64,000 bases of DNA. It comes from Nocardioides sp. YIM 152315 (GTDB lineage: Bacteria; Actinomycetota; Actinomycetes; Propionibacteriales; Nocardioidaceae). Under the pieces are notes generated by a model. That model saw only the letters and a program-made list of their open reading frames with translations. It was not told the DNA's origin and searched no databases. This document shows positions 1 to 12,191 of the stretch, in pieces. The position numbers and the translations under genes were made by a program. Each line of letters opens with the position of its first letter. The first letter of the stretch is position 1. The stretch is taken from the NCBI RefSeq assembly GCF_029210375.1, contig NZ_JARGER010000033.1, forward strand, positions 91,659 through 155,658. The letters are read 5' to 3'.

Positions 1-1373
<1,373 letters not shown>

Positions 1374-1449
1374 CCGGCGACGGCCGACGGCCCGAAGCGG
1401 CCGGGTGTCACCACCGGGGGACGCGCGGAGACCTGAGAAGGTGGGGCCC

Positions 1450-2928
1450 GTGCGCGACTTCGTCCGACGGCATCCGGTCGCGATCGCCGTCGCGGCGACG
1501 GTGCTGGCCCGGCTCCCCGCGCTGACCCGCCCGGTCCGGGCCGACGAGGCCGGCTTCCTGCTCGTCGCGGGCGCCTGGGACCCCCGCCCGGACAGCGTCT
1601 TCGGCACCTACTGGGTCGACCGGCCGCCACCGCTGGTGGCCGTCTTCGACGCCGTGGACGCCCTCGGCGGAGTCACGACCCTGCGCGTGCTCGGGGCACT
1701 CGTCGCGGGGCTCTCGGTGCTGCTGGCCGCGGCCGTCGCCGGCACGGTGAGCGGGCCGCGGGCCACCATCTGGACGGCGGTCCTCACCGCGGCGCTGCTC
1801 TCGAACCCGATGATCGACATCGTCGCCGTCAAGGGCGAGCTGCTCGCGCTGCCGTGCGTGCTCGGCAGCATCCTGCTCACGCTGCTGGCCGTACGCCGCG
1901 GCTCGTGGCCGGTCGCGTTCGCCGCGGGTGTCGCCGCGGCACTGGCGCTCGGGCTGAAGCAGAACCTCGCGACGGGCCTGCTCTTCGCCGGCGTGCTGCT
2001 CCTCGTCGGGTGGCGCACCGGTCGGCTGCGCGGCCGCTCCGCGGCTGCGCTCGCCGGCGCCGGGGCGGCGGGTGCCGGCGTACCGGTGCTGGCGACGATC
2101 GCGTGGGCCGAGGCCACCGGGGTGCGGCTCGGCACGCTGTGGGACACGGTCTACGGATTCCGCGGCGCGGCGGCCCGGGTGATCGCGGACGGCACCACCG
2201 ACGCGCCCGAGCGGCGGGCCTGGATCCTGCTGGTGATCGCGCTGGCGACCGGACTGCTGGCCGTGCTGGCCGGCCTCGTCGCCCACCTGCGCGAGCTGCG
2301 GCACGACGACCCGCCGGTGGTGGCGGCGACCTGCGCGGTCGTGGTGGTCGACCTGGTCTCGTTGGGCGCCGGCGGCAGCTTCTGGCAGGACTACCTGATC
2401 CCGCTCGTGCCGGGCGCCGCGCTCTGCACCGCCCTGCTCGCCGGGCGCGACGACCGGCGGGGCCGGACCATGCGCGGCGTCGTGGTCTTCGCGACCGCGT
2501 CGGCGTGCGCGGGCATGGCCTTCTGGCTGGCCTGGAACCTCACCGGGCAGCAGGAGTTCGACGAGGTCCGCACCGGCGAGGCGGTCGCGGCGTCGGCGGA
2601 GCCGGGCGACACCCTCGTCGTGTTCGGTGGTCGCGCCGACCTGCAGCGGTCCAGCGGCCTGGCCTCGCCGTACCCCTACCTGTGGAGCCTGCCGATGCGC
2701 ACGAGGGACCCGGGGTACACCGACCTGGCCGCCCTGCTCGCCGGCCCGCGTGCGCCCACGTGGCTGGTCGAGTGGGTCTCCGTGGACGCGTGGTCGGACG
2801 AGGGTGTCGACGAGCTGGCGGCCGTCATCGAGGACGAGTACGTCGAGGCGGGCCGGGCCTGCAACGGCCATCCGATCTACCTGCGGCGGGATGTCGAGCG
2901 CGACCCCGTGCAACCGAACTGCGACTGA
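1450..2928 (+). CDS. GT-C type membrane glycosyltransferase
   Basis: Polytopic membrane protein of about 492 aa with many hydrophobic helices. The first helix is followed by an acidic DE pair in RADEAGFLLVAG, then a loop rich in Trp/Tyr/Pro. That is the usual layout of GT-C enzymes (dolichyl-phosphate-mannose mannosyltransferase/ArnT-like), which take sugars from polyprenyl phosphate on the outer face of the membrane. The C-terminal ~100 residues look extracytoplasmic. Start: GTG 1450 follows AGAAGG at 1434-1439; GTG 1441 is the alternative. The acceptor and sugar cannot be told from sequence. It is convergent with groEL across a strong hairpin. Class is likely; exact function unknown. Confidence 0.7.
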   Translation: MRDFVRRHPVAIAVAATVLARLPALTRPVRADEAGFLLVAGAWDPRPDSVFGTYWVDRPPPLVAVFDAVDALGGVTTLRVLGALVAGLSVLLAAAVAGTVSGPRATIWTAVLTAALLSNPMIDIVAVKGELLALPCVLGSILLTLLAVRRGSWPVAFAAGVAAALALGLKQNLATGLLFAGVLLLVGWRTGRLRGRSAAALAGAGAAGAGVPVLATIAWAEATGVRLGTLWDTVYGFRGAAARVIADGTTDAPERRAWILLVIALATGLLAVLAGLVAHLRELRHDDPPVVAATCAVVVVDLVSLGAGGSFWQDYLIPLVPGAALCTALLAGRDDRRGRTMRGVVVFATASACAGMAFWLAWNLTGQQEFDEVRTGEAVAASAEPGDTLVVFGGRADLQRSSGLASPYPYLWSLPMRTRDPGYTDLAALLAGPRAPTWLVEWVSVDAWSDEGVDELAAVIEDEYVEAGRACNGHPIYLRRDVERDPVQPNCD

Positions 2929-2986
2929 GCACGTTGGTAGGGCATGACGCCCGACGCGGGCGCTGACGCCGCCTTCACCCTGAAAC

Positions 2987-3025
2987 GACGCTGACCCGCC
3001 CGAAAGTTTCGGGCGGGTCAGCGTC
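2987..3025. terminator. Bidirectional hairpin between GT-C gene and groEL
   Basis: Perfect inverted repeat with 19-bp arms (2987-3005 and 3007-3025) around a single central base, core GACCCGCCCGAAA. It lies 13 nt past the groEL stop and about 60 nt past the GT-C gene stop, where a convergent terminator is expected. There is no long T tract, as is common in high-GC actinomycetes. Confidence 0.75.
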
Positions 3026-3037
3026 GGTGGTGGTGGA

Positions 3038-4729
<1,692 letters not shown>

Positions 4730-4738
4730 TCAGGAACT

Positions 4739-5032
4739 TCAGGAAACGACCGCGAGGACGTCGCGAGCCGAGAGGATCAGGTAGTCCTCGCCGGCGTACT
4801 TGACCTCGGTGCCGCCGTACTTGCTGTAGATGACCTTGTCGCCGACGTTCACGTCGAGCGGGACGCGGTTGCCGTTGTCGTCGATCCGGCCCGGACCGAT
4901 CGCCAGGACCTCGCCCTCCTGGGGCTTCTCCTTGGCGGTGTCCGGGATGACCAGGCCCGAGGCCGTGGTCTGCTCGGCGTCGAGCGGCTTGACGACGATG
5001 CGGTCCTCGAGAGGCTTGATGTTGACCGACAC
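4739..5032 (-). CDS. groS: Co-chaperonin GroES
   Basis: 10 kDa lid of the GroEL chamber, 97 aa, normal length. It begins [19 protein letters not shown], has the mobile loop region [16 protein letters not shown], the family motif [10 protein letters not shown], and ends [13 protein letters not shown]. The start is GTG, with GGAGG 11 nt upstream. It is the first gene of the groES-groEL1 operon; two CIRCE palindromes lie 110-170 nt upstream. Confidence 0.97.
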   Translation of the reverse strand: MSVNIKPLEDRIVVKPLDAEQTTASGLVIPDTAKEKPQEGEVLAIGPGRIDDNGNRVPLDVNVGDKVIYSKYGGTEVKYAGEDYLILSARDVLAVVS

Positions 5033-5141
5033 TTCTGATCAACCTCCACTTTCTGGTACTTCGTGGCTGATGTGGATGAGGCACGTCTGGCGCCTGCGGT
5101 TCCGGTACGCCGTCGCGGGGGTCGCACCGGGTCACAGGCGC

Positions 5142-5166
5142 TGGCACACTCACGGGGAGAGTGCCA
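5142..5166. promoter_or_regulatory. CIRCE element 1 (HrcA operator)
   Basis: TGGCACAC-N9-GAGTGCCA. This matches the CIRCE pattern TTAGCACTC-N9-GAGTGCTAA in spacing and in all but one position of the arm symmetry. It lies in the divergent gap between groES and the methyltransferase gene. Confidence 0.75.
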
Positions 5167-5176
5167 GATCAGAAAC

Positions 5177-5201
5177 TAGCACTCTCCCCGACTGAGTGCC
5201 A
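5177..5201. promoter_or_regulatory. CIRCE element 2 (HrcA operator)
   Basis: TAGCACTC-N9-GAGTGCCA, close to the consensus CIRCE, 10 bp beyond the first copy. Two tandem CIRCE sites before groES are typical of actinomycete groES-groEL1 operons. HrcA is the expected repressor; its gene is not in this window. Confidence 0.85.
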
Positions 5202-5231
5202 GCATGACCCCCGCCTGACAGGATCGGGACC

Positions 5232-6389
5232 GTGGACCTCGAGGCGTTCCGGTGGCTGCTCACCGACGACGGCCAGCGACTGCTCGCCGACGCCGTCGCC
5301 GCGGGGGACGACTCGCTGGCCACGCAGACCCGGCTGCGTCGTACGGCGGAGCCCGCGCAGGTCGCCGCGGCCCTGACCCAGGCGACGCTGCGCGTGCGCG
5401 CCCGCGACAAGCTCGGCGACCTCGCGGACCGGATGTACTTCACCCCCGACGGGCTCGAGCAGACGACCCGGCTGCGGGTCGCCGAGCACCGGGCCGCCCG
5501 ACTCGTGGCCGCGTCGGCGACCACGCTCGTCGACCTCGGCTGCGGGATCGGCGGCGACCTGGTGGCCGCCGCCCGGGCGGGGCTGGTCTGCGCGGGCGTC
5601 GACCTCGACCCGGTGCGGGTCGAGGTGGCCCGCGCCAACCTCGCCGCGCTCGGCCTCCCCGGCGCCGTGCAGGTCGCCGACGCGACGACGATCGACACCA
5701 CGCCGTTCGACGTGGCCTTCGCCGACCCCGCCCGCCGCGGCGCGCGCGGCCGCACCTTCGACGTCGACGACTGGACGCCGCCGTGGCCCTTCGTGGAGCG
5801 TCTGCTCGCCCGCGACTCCTGCGTGAAGGTCGCGCCGGGCATCCCCCACGACCTGCTGCCCCACGACGTCGAGGCCGAGTGGGTGAGCGACCACGGCGAG
5901 GTGAAGGAGGCCGCACTGTGGTCGGGCCGGCTCGCGACGACGGCGCGACGCGCGACGGTCATCGCCGACGGCGGCCTCGCGACGCTCACCTCCGAGGACG
6001 ACCCCGGAGCGTCCGTCCGCCCGGTCGGCGAGTTCCTCTACGAGCCCGACGGCGCCGTGATCCGCGCCGGGCTGGTCACCGCCGTGGCCGCCGGCGTCGA
6101 CGGCGGCCTCGTCGACGAGCACATCGCCTACGTCACCTCCGACGCGTCGTTCCGTACGCCGTTCGCGCGCGGCTACCGCGTGCTGGAGGAGCTCCCCTAC
6201 CGGGAGAAGCAGCTGCGCGCCGCGCTGAGGGAGCGCGGCGTCGGGCGGCTGACGATCAAGAAGCGCGGCGTCGACATCGTGCCCGACCAGCTGCGCAAGC
6301 GGCTCGACCTGGGCGGCGACGGCGAGGCGACGATCGTGCTGACCCGGGCCGCCGGGCACGGGATCGCGCTGCTGGTGCGGCCGTTCTGA
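5232..6389 (+). CDS. Class I SAM-dependent methyltransferase with THUMP-like C-terminal domain
   Basis: 385 aa. A helical N-terminal part is followed by a Rossmann SAM-binding core: motif I VDLGCGIGGDL near residues 98-108, an acidic GVDLDPVRV strand, and ADPARRG in the motif IV position. The C-terminal ~80 residues (YREKQLRAALRERGVGRLTIKKRGVD and on) match the THUMP-like domain found only behind this methyltransferase type. An RNA substrate is therefore likely, but I do not know which. GTG start. Divergent from groES across the CIRCE region; downstream lies the convergent MBL gene. Confidence 0.85.
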   Translation: MDLEAFRWLLTDDGQRLLADAVAAGDDSLATQTRLRRTAEPAQVAAALTQATLRVRARDKLGDLADRMYFTPDGLEQTTRLRVAEHRAARLVAASATTLVDLGCGIGGDLVAAARAGLVCAGVDLDPVRVEVARANLAALGLPGAVQVADATTIDTTPFDVAFADPARRGARGRTFDVDDWTPPWPFVERLLARDSCVKVAPGIPHDLLPHDVEAEWVSDHGEVKEAALWSGRLATTARRATVIADGGLATLTSEDDPGASVRPVGEFLYEPDGAVIRAGLVTAVAAGVDGGLVDEHIAYVTSDASFRTPFARGYRVLEELPYREKQLRAALRERGVGRLTIKKRGVDIVPDQLRKRLDLGGDGEATIVLTRAAGHGIALLVRPF

Positions 6390-6464
6390 CACGACGGACC
6401 AACAGCACCGCGGCCCCCGGCGAATGCCGCGTGCCGGCGATGGTGCCGACCGTGCGGAGATACC

Positions 6465-7082
6465 TCAGGCCAGGCTTGCCTTCTCGGCGCCGATCGTCGT
6501 GTCGTCGCCGTGCCCCGTGTGCACGACCGTGTCGTCGGGCAGCGCGAAGAGCTTCGTCCGGATGGACTCCTTGATGAGGTCGTAGTCGGAGTAGGACCGG
6601 CCGGTCGCGCCGGGGCCGCCGTTGAAGAGGGTGTCGCCGGTGAAGACGCAGCCGAGGTCGGGCGCGTAGAGGCAGACCGCGCCCGGGGCGTGGCCGGGCG
6701 TGTGCAGCACCCGCAGCGTCGTACCCCCCACCTCGATGGGGAGGCCGTCGGCGAGGTCGAGGTCCCACAGGTACTTCGTGTGGGTGAGCTCCCACAGCGG
6801 CCGGTCGTCGGGGTGCAGCATGATCGGCGCACCCTGTCCACCGTTGGCCTCCTCCCGCAGGGCGGGCGCGACCCGGACGTGGTCGTCGTGGGCGTGCGTG
6901 CACACGATCGCCTTGACCTTGCGGTCCCCCACCACCGCGAGGATGTCGGCGACGTCGTGCGGCGCGTCGATCACGACGCACTCGCGGTCGTCGCCGACCA
7001 CCCAGATGTTGTTGTCCACCTCGAAGGTCTCGCCGTCGAGGGTGAAGGTGCCGCTGGAGACGGCGTGGTCGACGCGGGCCAT
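6465..7082 (-). CDS. MBL-fold hydrolase partnered with MscR
   Basis: 205 aa metallo-beta-lactamase fold protein. It carries the zinc motif THAHDDH near residues 61-67, a second metal histidine in LHTPGHAPG, and an aspartate in FTGDTLF. The start ATG overlaps the mscR stop codon (ATGA), so the two are translationally coupled. The same gene pair occurs in mycobacteria. The likely job is glyoxalase II-like hydrolysis of the S-formylmycothiol made by MscR, completing formaldehyde oxidation to formate (inference from neighbourhood; no direct substrate evidence in the sequence). Confidence 0.85.
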   Translation of the reverse strand: MARVDHAVSSGTFTLDGETFEVDNNIWVVGDDRECVVIDAPHDVADILAVVGDRKVKAIVCTHAHDDHVRVAPALREEANGGQGAPIMLHPDDRPLWELTHTKYLWDLDLADGLPIEVGGTTLRVLHTPGHAPGAVCLYAPDLGCVFTGDTLFNGGPGATGRSYSDYDLIKESIRTKLFALPDDTVVHTGHGDDTTIGAEKASLA

Positions 7083-8203
7083 CAGAGCACCACGACGCTT
7101 CGCAGCACGTCGCCGTGATGCATCCGCTCGAACGCCGCCTCGATGTCGCCGATCCCGATCTCTTCGGTCACGAACGCGTCGAGATCGAGCCGGCCCTGCC
7201 GGTAGAGGTCGACCAGCATCGGGAAGTCGCGGCTGGGCAGGCAGTCGCCGTACCAGCTGGACTTCAGGGCACCGCCGCGGCCGAACACGTCGATCAGCGG
7301 CAGGTCGGGGACCGTCATGTCGGGAGTGGGCACGCCGACCAGGACGACCGTCCCGGCGAGGTCGCGGGCGTAGAACGCCTGCTTCCACGTCTCCGGACGG
7401 CCGACCGCCTCGACGACCACGTCGGCGCCCTCGGCGCCCTCGAAGAACTCCCCGCAGATCCGCTTGATCTCCTCGACCGGGTCGAGCCCCGACGACGCCG
7501 AGGAGTCGACCGTGTGGGTGGCGCCCATCCGCCTCGCGGTCTCGAGCTTCTTGGGGTCGATGTCGACCGCGATGATCGGGCTGGCGCCGACGAGTGCGGA
7601 GCCGGCGATCGCCGCCACGCCGACGCCGCCGCAGCCGATCACGGCGACGGACCTGCCGCGCGACACCGCGCCGGTGTTGATCGCCGCGCCGATGCCGGCC
7701 ATCACGCCGCAGCCCAGCAGCCCGACCGCGGCGGGGCGGGCGTCCGGGTCGACCTTCGTGCACTGGCCGGCGGCGACCAGGGTCTTCTCGGCGAACGCGC
7801 CGATGCCCAGCGCCGGCGACAGCTCCGTGCCGGCATCCGGGCCTTCGGCGAGCGTCATCTTCTGGGTCGCGTTGTGGGTGCTGAAGCAGTAGTGCAGGTC
7901 GCCGCGCTTGCAGGCCCGGCACTCCCCGCAGACCGCACGCCAGTTGAGGACCACGAAGTCACCCGGCGCCACGCCCGTGACGTCGGGCCCGACCGCCTCG
8001 ACCACGCCGGCGGCCTCGTGACCGAGCAGGAACGGGAAGTCGTCGTTGATCCCGCCCTCGCGGTAGTGCAGGTCGGTGTGGCAGACCCCGCAGGCCTGCA
8101 CCTTCACCAGCGCCTCACCCGGACCCGGGTCCGGCACGTTGATCGTGACGACCTCGACCGGCTGACCTTTCCCACGGGCGACCACGCCCTTCACCTGATG
8201 CAT
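7082..8203 (-). CDS. mscR: S-(hydroxymethyl)mycothiol dehydrogenase
   Basis: Zinc-dependent medium-chain alcohol dehydrogenase, 373 aa from the ATG at 8203, starting [19 protein letters not shown]. Catalytic zinc ligands are in [11 protein letters not shown] and GHEAAGVVE; the structural zinc cysteines are in [15 protein letters not shown]; the NAD site is GCGGVGVAA. It oxidises the formaldehyde-mycothiol adduct with NAD (EC 1.1.1.306) and also acts on S-nitrosomycothiol in relatives. A start 6 codons upstream is open but less like family members. It is the first gene of a two-gene operon with the MBL hydrolase. Confidence 0.9.
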   Translation of the reverse strand: MHQVKGVVARGKGQPVEVVTINVPDPGPGEALVKVQACGVCHTDLHYREGGINDDFPFLLGHEAAGVVEAVGPDVTGVAPGDFVVLNWRAVCGECRACKRGDLHYCFSTHNATQKMTLAEGPDAGTELSPALGIGAFAEKTLVAAGQCTKVDPDARPAAVGLLGCGVMAGIGAAINTGAVSRGRSVAVIGCGGVGVAAIAGSALVGASPIIAVDIDPKKLETARRMGATHTVDSSASSGLDPVEEIKRICGEFFEGAEGADVVVEAVGRPETWKQAFYARDLAGTVVLVGVPTPDMTVPDLPLIDVFGRGGALKSSWYGDCLPSRDFPMLVDLYRQGRLDLDAFVTEEIGIGDIEAAFERMHHGDVLRSVVVL

Positions 8204-8233
8204 GCGGCCAGCCAACCGCATCGGGCCGGAATT

Positions 8234-8260
8234 GCAACCTTCCGGCGCGCGGCCGCGTCT
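8234..8260 (+). promoter_or_regulatory. Possible ECF-type promoter of the sigma factor operon
   Basis: GCAACCT at 8234-8240, 15 nt, then CGTCT at 8256-8260, resembling the AAC / CGTC boxes of ECF sigma promoters. It lies 42 nt before the sigma factor start and could mean autoregulation. Overlapping it is a CCGGAA...TTCCGG palindrome (8226-8245 region). Weak evidence. Confidence 0.3.
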
Positions 8261-8301
8261 CGGGGGGTGTGCAGACGACGATCGGAGAGACTGGAGCGGC
8301 C

Positions 8302-8832
8302 ATGACGGACCGCGACGCCGACTTCACGGCGTACCTCCAGGCGCGCCAGGCGCGACTGCTGCGCACGGCGTACCTGCTCACGGGCGACCAGCACCAGGCG
8401 GAGGACCTGCTGCAGACGGCCCTGGCGAAGCTCTACCTGGCCTGGGACCGGGTGCACGAGCGCGACTCGGTCGACGCCTACGTGCGGCGGATCCTGGTCA
8501 ACGAGAACAACTCGCTGTGGCGGCGCGCCTGGCGCCGACGCGAGGTCGCTTCCAGTGAGGTGCCCGACCGCACGGCGGTGCACGACGAGTACGACGAGGG
8601 ACGGTCCGCCGCGGTCTGGGACGTCGTCCAGACGCTGCCGCGCCGGGCGCGCGCGGTGGTCGTGCTGCGCTACTACGAGCAGCTGACCGAGGCCGAGACC
8701 GCGGAGGTGCTCGGCATCTCCGCCGGCACCGTGAAGTCCCAGTGCAGCAGGGCCCTCGCCGCACTCCGCGAGCGAACCCCCAGCGACCTGAGCCCGAGCA
8801 GTCGACCGACCGACGGGAAGGAGGAGCGATGA
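8302..8832 (+). CDS. ECF RNA polymerase sigma factor, SigE-like family
   Basis: 176 aa with region 2 (residues ~10-80: [39 protein letters not shown]) and region 4 (residues ~105-160: [27 protein letters not shown], then [15 protein letters not shown]). This is the compact SigE-type ECF family common in actinomycetes. ATG 8302 has GGAG about 10 nt upstream. The stop overlaps the next start (ATGA), tying it to the membrane protein that follows, which is probably its regulator. The trigger is unknown. Confidence 0.9.
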   Translation: MTDRDADFTAYLQARQARLLRTAYLLTGDQHQAEDLLQTALAKLYLAWDRVHERDSVDAYVRRILVNENNSLWRRAWRRREVASSEVPDRTAVHDEYDEGRSAAVWDVVQTLPRRARAVVVLRYYEQLTEAETAEVLGISAGTVKSQCSRALAALRERTPSDLSPSSRPTDGKEER

Positions 8833-9953
8833 CCGAGGAGACCTTCGTGCGGGAGCTGGAGCGCCGCGCCGACGACGTGCATGGCGTGCCGCTCTCCTTC
8901 CACACCGTGCGCGGTCGCGCGCACCGGATCCGGCGGCGCCGGCGTGCGGCGGCCGCCGTCGGTGTCGCCGCCGCGGTCGCGGCCGTGGTGATGGTGCCGG
9001 CGGCCCTGACGGGCGGTGGGAGCGACAAGGCCCCCGAGCCCGCACCCGTCCCGACCGACACGCCCGGCGCCTCGGTGCTGCACGACGGCGTGGTCACGCT
9101 GCCGGACGGGCAGACCGTGCCCCTCGACGTCGACAACGCCGACGTCTCGCAGCTGGTCGTCCTGACCGACGGCCGGATCGTGCTCGCGATGATGCAGCCG
9201 TCCCCGATCCGGGTCTACGCGCCGGACGGCACCCTCGAGGCGAGGTACCCGGCACAGAGCAACGCGATCACGGCCTCGGCACAGGACGACGCGGTCGCCT
9301 GGGTCGCGAAGGACTTCACGGTCCGAGTGCTCTCCAGCGGCGTCGCCGAGCCTGCGGAGCTGCCCGGGATCCCGATGCCGGGAGAGTCCCCGGGCAGCAT
9401 CGACGCAGTGATCGACGCCGAGCACCTCCTCGTCGGCGACTGGAACACCACCACCGGCGAGCTGACCCCGCAGGGCTACGAGGAGCTGACGACCGGCGAG
9501 CCGTTCCGGGTGAGCGACGTCAGCCCCGACGGCGAGCTGTGGGCGGTGCAGTACGCCGACGACGCGGACCCCCAGTTCGGATGTTCGGGGCTGTACGACC
9601 CCGACCCCGCGCAGATGGTCGCGCGCGGGTGCGGGACCGCCAACCTCCGGTTCTCCCCCGACGGGCAGCACCTCTTCGGGCTCGCGGGTGACAACAACAT
9701 GTGGGGCATCGGTGCGACCTACGACCTGGACCTCCAGGAGGTCGGCCGCTACGAGTCCGCAGGGAACGGTGACGTCCTCAGTCGTGCCGCCTGGGCCGAC
9801 GCCACGCACCTGCTCGTCGCGCGGACGAACTGGAAGACCTCCCGGTGGTCGCTCGAGCGCGTCGGCCTCGCCTGGGGCGACGCCGCGGTCGTCGTACCGG
9901 AGGAGCCCGGACGGAACCCGGAGATCGTTCAGGAGTTCTTGCTCTCGGAGTAG
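8829..9953 (+). CDS. Single-pass membrane protein with extracytoplasmic propeller-like domain; probable anti-sigma partner
   Basis: 374 aa. Residues 1-45 are cytoplasmic and basic (VRGRAHRIRRRRR); one membrane helix runs at about 46-65 (AAAAVGVAAAVAAVVMVPAAL); then comes a Gly/Pro/Asp-rich linker and about 290 residues outside. These contain repeated short strands such as LPDGQTVPLDVDNADVSQL and SPDGELWAVQY, SPDGQHLFGLA, which read like WD40/PD40-type propeller blades. The cytoplasmic part has no recognisable zinc-binding anti-sigma motif. Translational coupling to the ECF gene argues for a sigma-regulating sensor. Function is inferred from context only. Confidence 0.75.
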   Translation: MTEETFVRELERRADDVHGVPLSFHTVRGRAHRIRRRRRAAAAVGVAAAVAAVVMVPAALTGGGSDKAPEPAPVPTDTPGASVLHDGVVTLPDGQTVPLDVDNADVSQLVVLTDGRIVLAMMQPSPIRVYAPDGTLEARYPAQSNAITASAQDDAVAWVAKDFTVRVLSSGVAEPAELPGIPMPGESPGSIDAVIDAEHLLVGDWNTTTGELTPQGYEELTTGEPFRVSDVSPDGELWAVQYADDADPQFGCSGLYDPDPAQMVARGCGTANLRFSPDGQHLFGLAGDNNMWGIGATYDLDLQEVGRYESAGNGDVLSRAAWADATHLLVARTNWKTSRWSLERVGLAWGDAAVVVPEEPGRNPEIVQEFLLSE

Positions 9954-10010
9954 CCGGGAGTTCGGCCCGACGTAGACGAAAGTCGGAGGCAACCGGACGC
10001 CCGACGTCGG

Positions 10011-10016
10011 TAGGGT
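10011..10016 (+). promoter_or_regulatory. -10 box of the MMPL gene
   Basis: TAGGGT with 8 nt to the GTG at 10025; no Shine-Dalgarno. Consistent with a leaderless or near-leaderless transcript. Confidence 0.4.
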
Positions 10017-10024
10017 TGGTGATC

Positions 10025-12187
10025 GTGTTCGCAGCCCTTGGTCGTCTCACGTCCCGTCGTCCCTGGTTCGTCATCGCCGCCTGGGTGGTGCTCGCGATAG
10101 CGGTGGTGTCCCTGGCGCCCGCTCTCGAGACCACGCAGGAGGAGTCCGAGTTCCTCCCCGACCACTACGAGTCGGTGCAGGCCTACGAGATCCAGGAGGA
10201 GAAGTTCCCGGGCGCCTCCTCGCCCGCCGCGCTGATCGTCTTCGAGAGGGAGGACGGCGCCGCGCTGACCGACGACGACCAGTCGACGGTCAACCAGATC
10301 GCCGAGGACCTCGGCCCGGAGCTCGGCTCCGACACCTTCGTCCAGCAGGTCGTGACCGTCAGCCCCGACGGCCAGCCCAACGTCTCCGAGGACGGCCGGG
10401 TGCAGATCGGCATCGTCGGCCTCGCCGAGGGGTCGACCGGATTCGACACCCAGGCCTTCGACGACGCCAAGGCGATGCGCGACGACATCTCCGACCTGAC
10501 CGAGGGCACCGACCTGAAGGTCACGACCACCGGCTCCGTGCCGCAGGGCCTGGACTCGCAGGAGTCCAGCGAGCAGGCGCTCGCGATCGTCGGCATCGCG
10601 ACCGTCGTGCTCATCGTCGTCCTGCTCGCCGTGATCTTCCGCAGCGTGATCATCTGCCTGATGCCGATCCTCGTCGTCACGCTGGTGTCGATGGTCGCCA
10701 CCGGCCTCATCGGCTGGGCCAACGAGGCCTTCGACCTCAAGGCCGACTCGTCCATCCAGACGATCCTCGTCGTCGTCCTCTACGGCATCGGCACCGACTA
10801 CATCCTGTTCTTCCTGTTCCGCTACCGCGAGCGGCTGCGGCAGGGCGAGGACACGCGCTCCTCCGTGGTGCACGCGCTCGAACGCGCCGGCGAGGCGATC
10901 GCGTCCGCCGGTGGCGCGGTGATCGTGGCGTTCCTGGCGTTGCTGCTCAGCTCGCTCGGCATCTTCAAGGCCATTGGGCCCGCGCTGGCGATCGCCGTGG
11001 CGGTCACGCTCCTCGCCGCGCTCACCTTGGTGCCGGCCGTCGTCACCGTGCTCGGCCGGGCACTCTTCTGGCCCTCCAAGAAGTGGCGCGTGGAGCCCGA
11101 GGCGGCCCGCTTCGGCAGGATCGGCCGCAGCCTCGGTCGCCGCCCCGGCACCTTCGCCGGTGTCTCCGGACTGCTCCTGGCCGTGCTCGCGGTCTTCGCC
11201 TTCGGCTTCAACCCGTCCTTCGACTTCAACTCCAGCCTGCCCGAGGACGTCGAGTCGACCGAGGCCCTGCACACCTTCCAGGACCACTTCGCGGCCGGCG
11301 CCAGCGAGCCGGTCCCGGTGATCGTGCGCGCCGAGGAGGGCACGCTCGACGAGGGCGAGATGCAGGCGTTCGGCCAAGCGCTGAGTGAGGCCGACGGCGT
11401 CGCCCAGGTCTACCCGGCCACGCTGTCCGAGGACGGCACCGCGGCCCAGGTCAGCGTCGTGCTCGACAGCGACCCGGTCTCCGATCAGGCGTTGCAGGAC
11501 GTCAAGGGTCCGATCCGCGACGCCGCCCACGCGGCCGCTCCGGACGGCGCGGAGGCGTTCGTCGGCGGCACGCCGGGCATCTTCGCTGACCTCCAGTCCG
11601 CGATGGTGCGCGACTACAAGGTCGTCTTCCCGGTCGCCGCGCTGGTGATCATGCTGATCCTCGCGCTGCTGCTGCGCAGCCTGGTGGCGCCGCTCTACCT
11701 GATGGCCGCGGTGGGCCTGAGCTTCGCCGCGACCCTCGGGGCGACGGTGATCGTCTTCCAGGGCATCGGCGGTGAGAACGGCCTGATCTTCATGCTGCCG
11801 ATCTACATCTACCTCTTCGTGACAGCGCTCGGCACCGACTACAACATCCTGATGATCGCCCGGTTGCGCGAGGAGGCCCGCGAGGGCAAGGAGCCCCGAC
11901 CGGCGGCCGCCGAGGCTCTCAAGCACGCCGGTCCGACCATCGCCGCGGCCGGTGTCATCCTGGCCGGCACCTTCGCCTCCCTGATGCTCAGCGGCAACAG
12001 CCTAATGATGTCGATGGGCTTCGCGCTCTCCTTCGGCATCTTCATCGCGGCGTTCGTGATGGCGATGTTCTTCACCCCGGCCCTCACCGCGCTCATCGGG
12101 CACGCCGCCTGGTGGCCCGGCCACGAGGACCAGAAGGGGCCCAAGGAGCTGTCCGAGATGCCCGAGGAGCCGGTCCACACGCCGTAA
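10025..12187 (+). CDS. MMPL/RND family transporter
   Basis: 720 aa. Two repeats, each with an N-terminal membrane helix, a large extracytoplasmic loop and five further helices (12 in total). The proton-relay signature GTDY occurs once per half (GTDYILFFLFRYRE and GTDYNILMIARLRE). Actinobacterial members export lipids, siderophores or antibiotics using the proton gradient; the cargo here is not visible. Start: GTG 10025 after TAGGGT; GTG 10019 is possible. It ends 5 nt before a long palindrome and is convergent with tsaD. Confidence 0.9.
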   Translation: MFAALGRLTSRRPWFVIAAWVVLAIAVVSLAPALETTQEESEFLPDHYESVQAYEIQEEKFPGASSPAALIVFEREDGAALTDDDQSTVNQIAEDLGPELGSDTFVQQVVTVSPDGQPNVSEDGRVQIGIVGLAEGSTGFDTQAFDDAKAMRDDISDLTEGTDLKVTTTGSVPQGLDSQESSEQALAIVGIATVVLIVVLLAVIFRSVIICLMPILVVTLVSMVATGLIGWANEAFDLKADSSIQTILVVVLYGIGTDYILFFLFRYRERLRQGEDTRSSVVHALERAGEAIASAGGAVIVAFLALLLSSLGIFKAIGPALAIAVAVTLLAALTLVPAVVTVLGRALFWPSKKWRVEPEAARFGRIGRSLGRRPGTFAGVSGLLLAVLAVFAFGFNPSFDFNSSLPEDVESTEALHTFQDHFAAGASEPVPVIVRAEEGTLDEGEMQAFGQALSEADGVAQVYPATLSEDGTAAQVSVVLDSDPVSDQALQDVKGPIRDAAHAAAPDGAEAFVGGTPGIFADLQSAMVRDYKVVFPVAALVIMLILALLLRSLVAPLYLMAAVGLSFAATLGATVIVFQGIGGENGLIFMLPIYIYLFVTALGTDYNILMIARLREEAREGKEPRPAAAEALKHAGPTIAAAGVILAGTFASLMLSGNSLMMSMGFALSFGIFIAAFVMAMFFTPALTALIGHAAWWPGHEDQKGPKELSEMPEEPVHTP

Positions 12188-12191
12188 CGGG

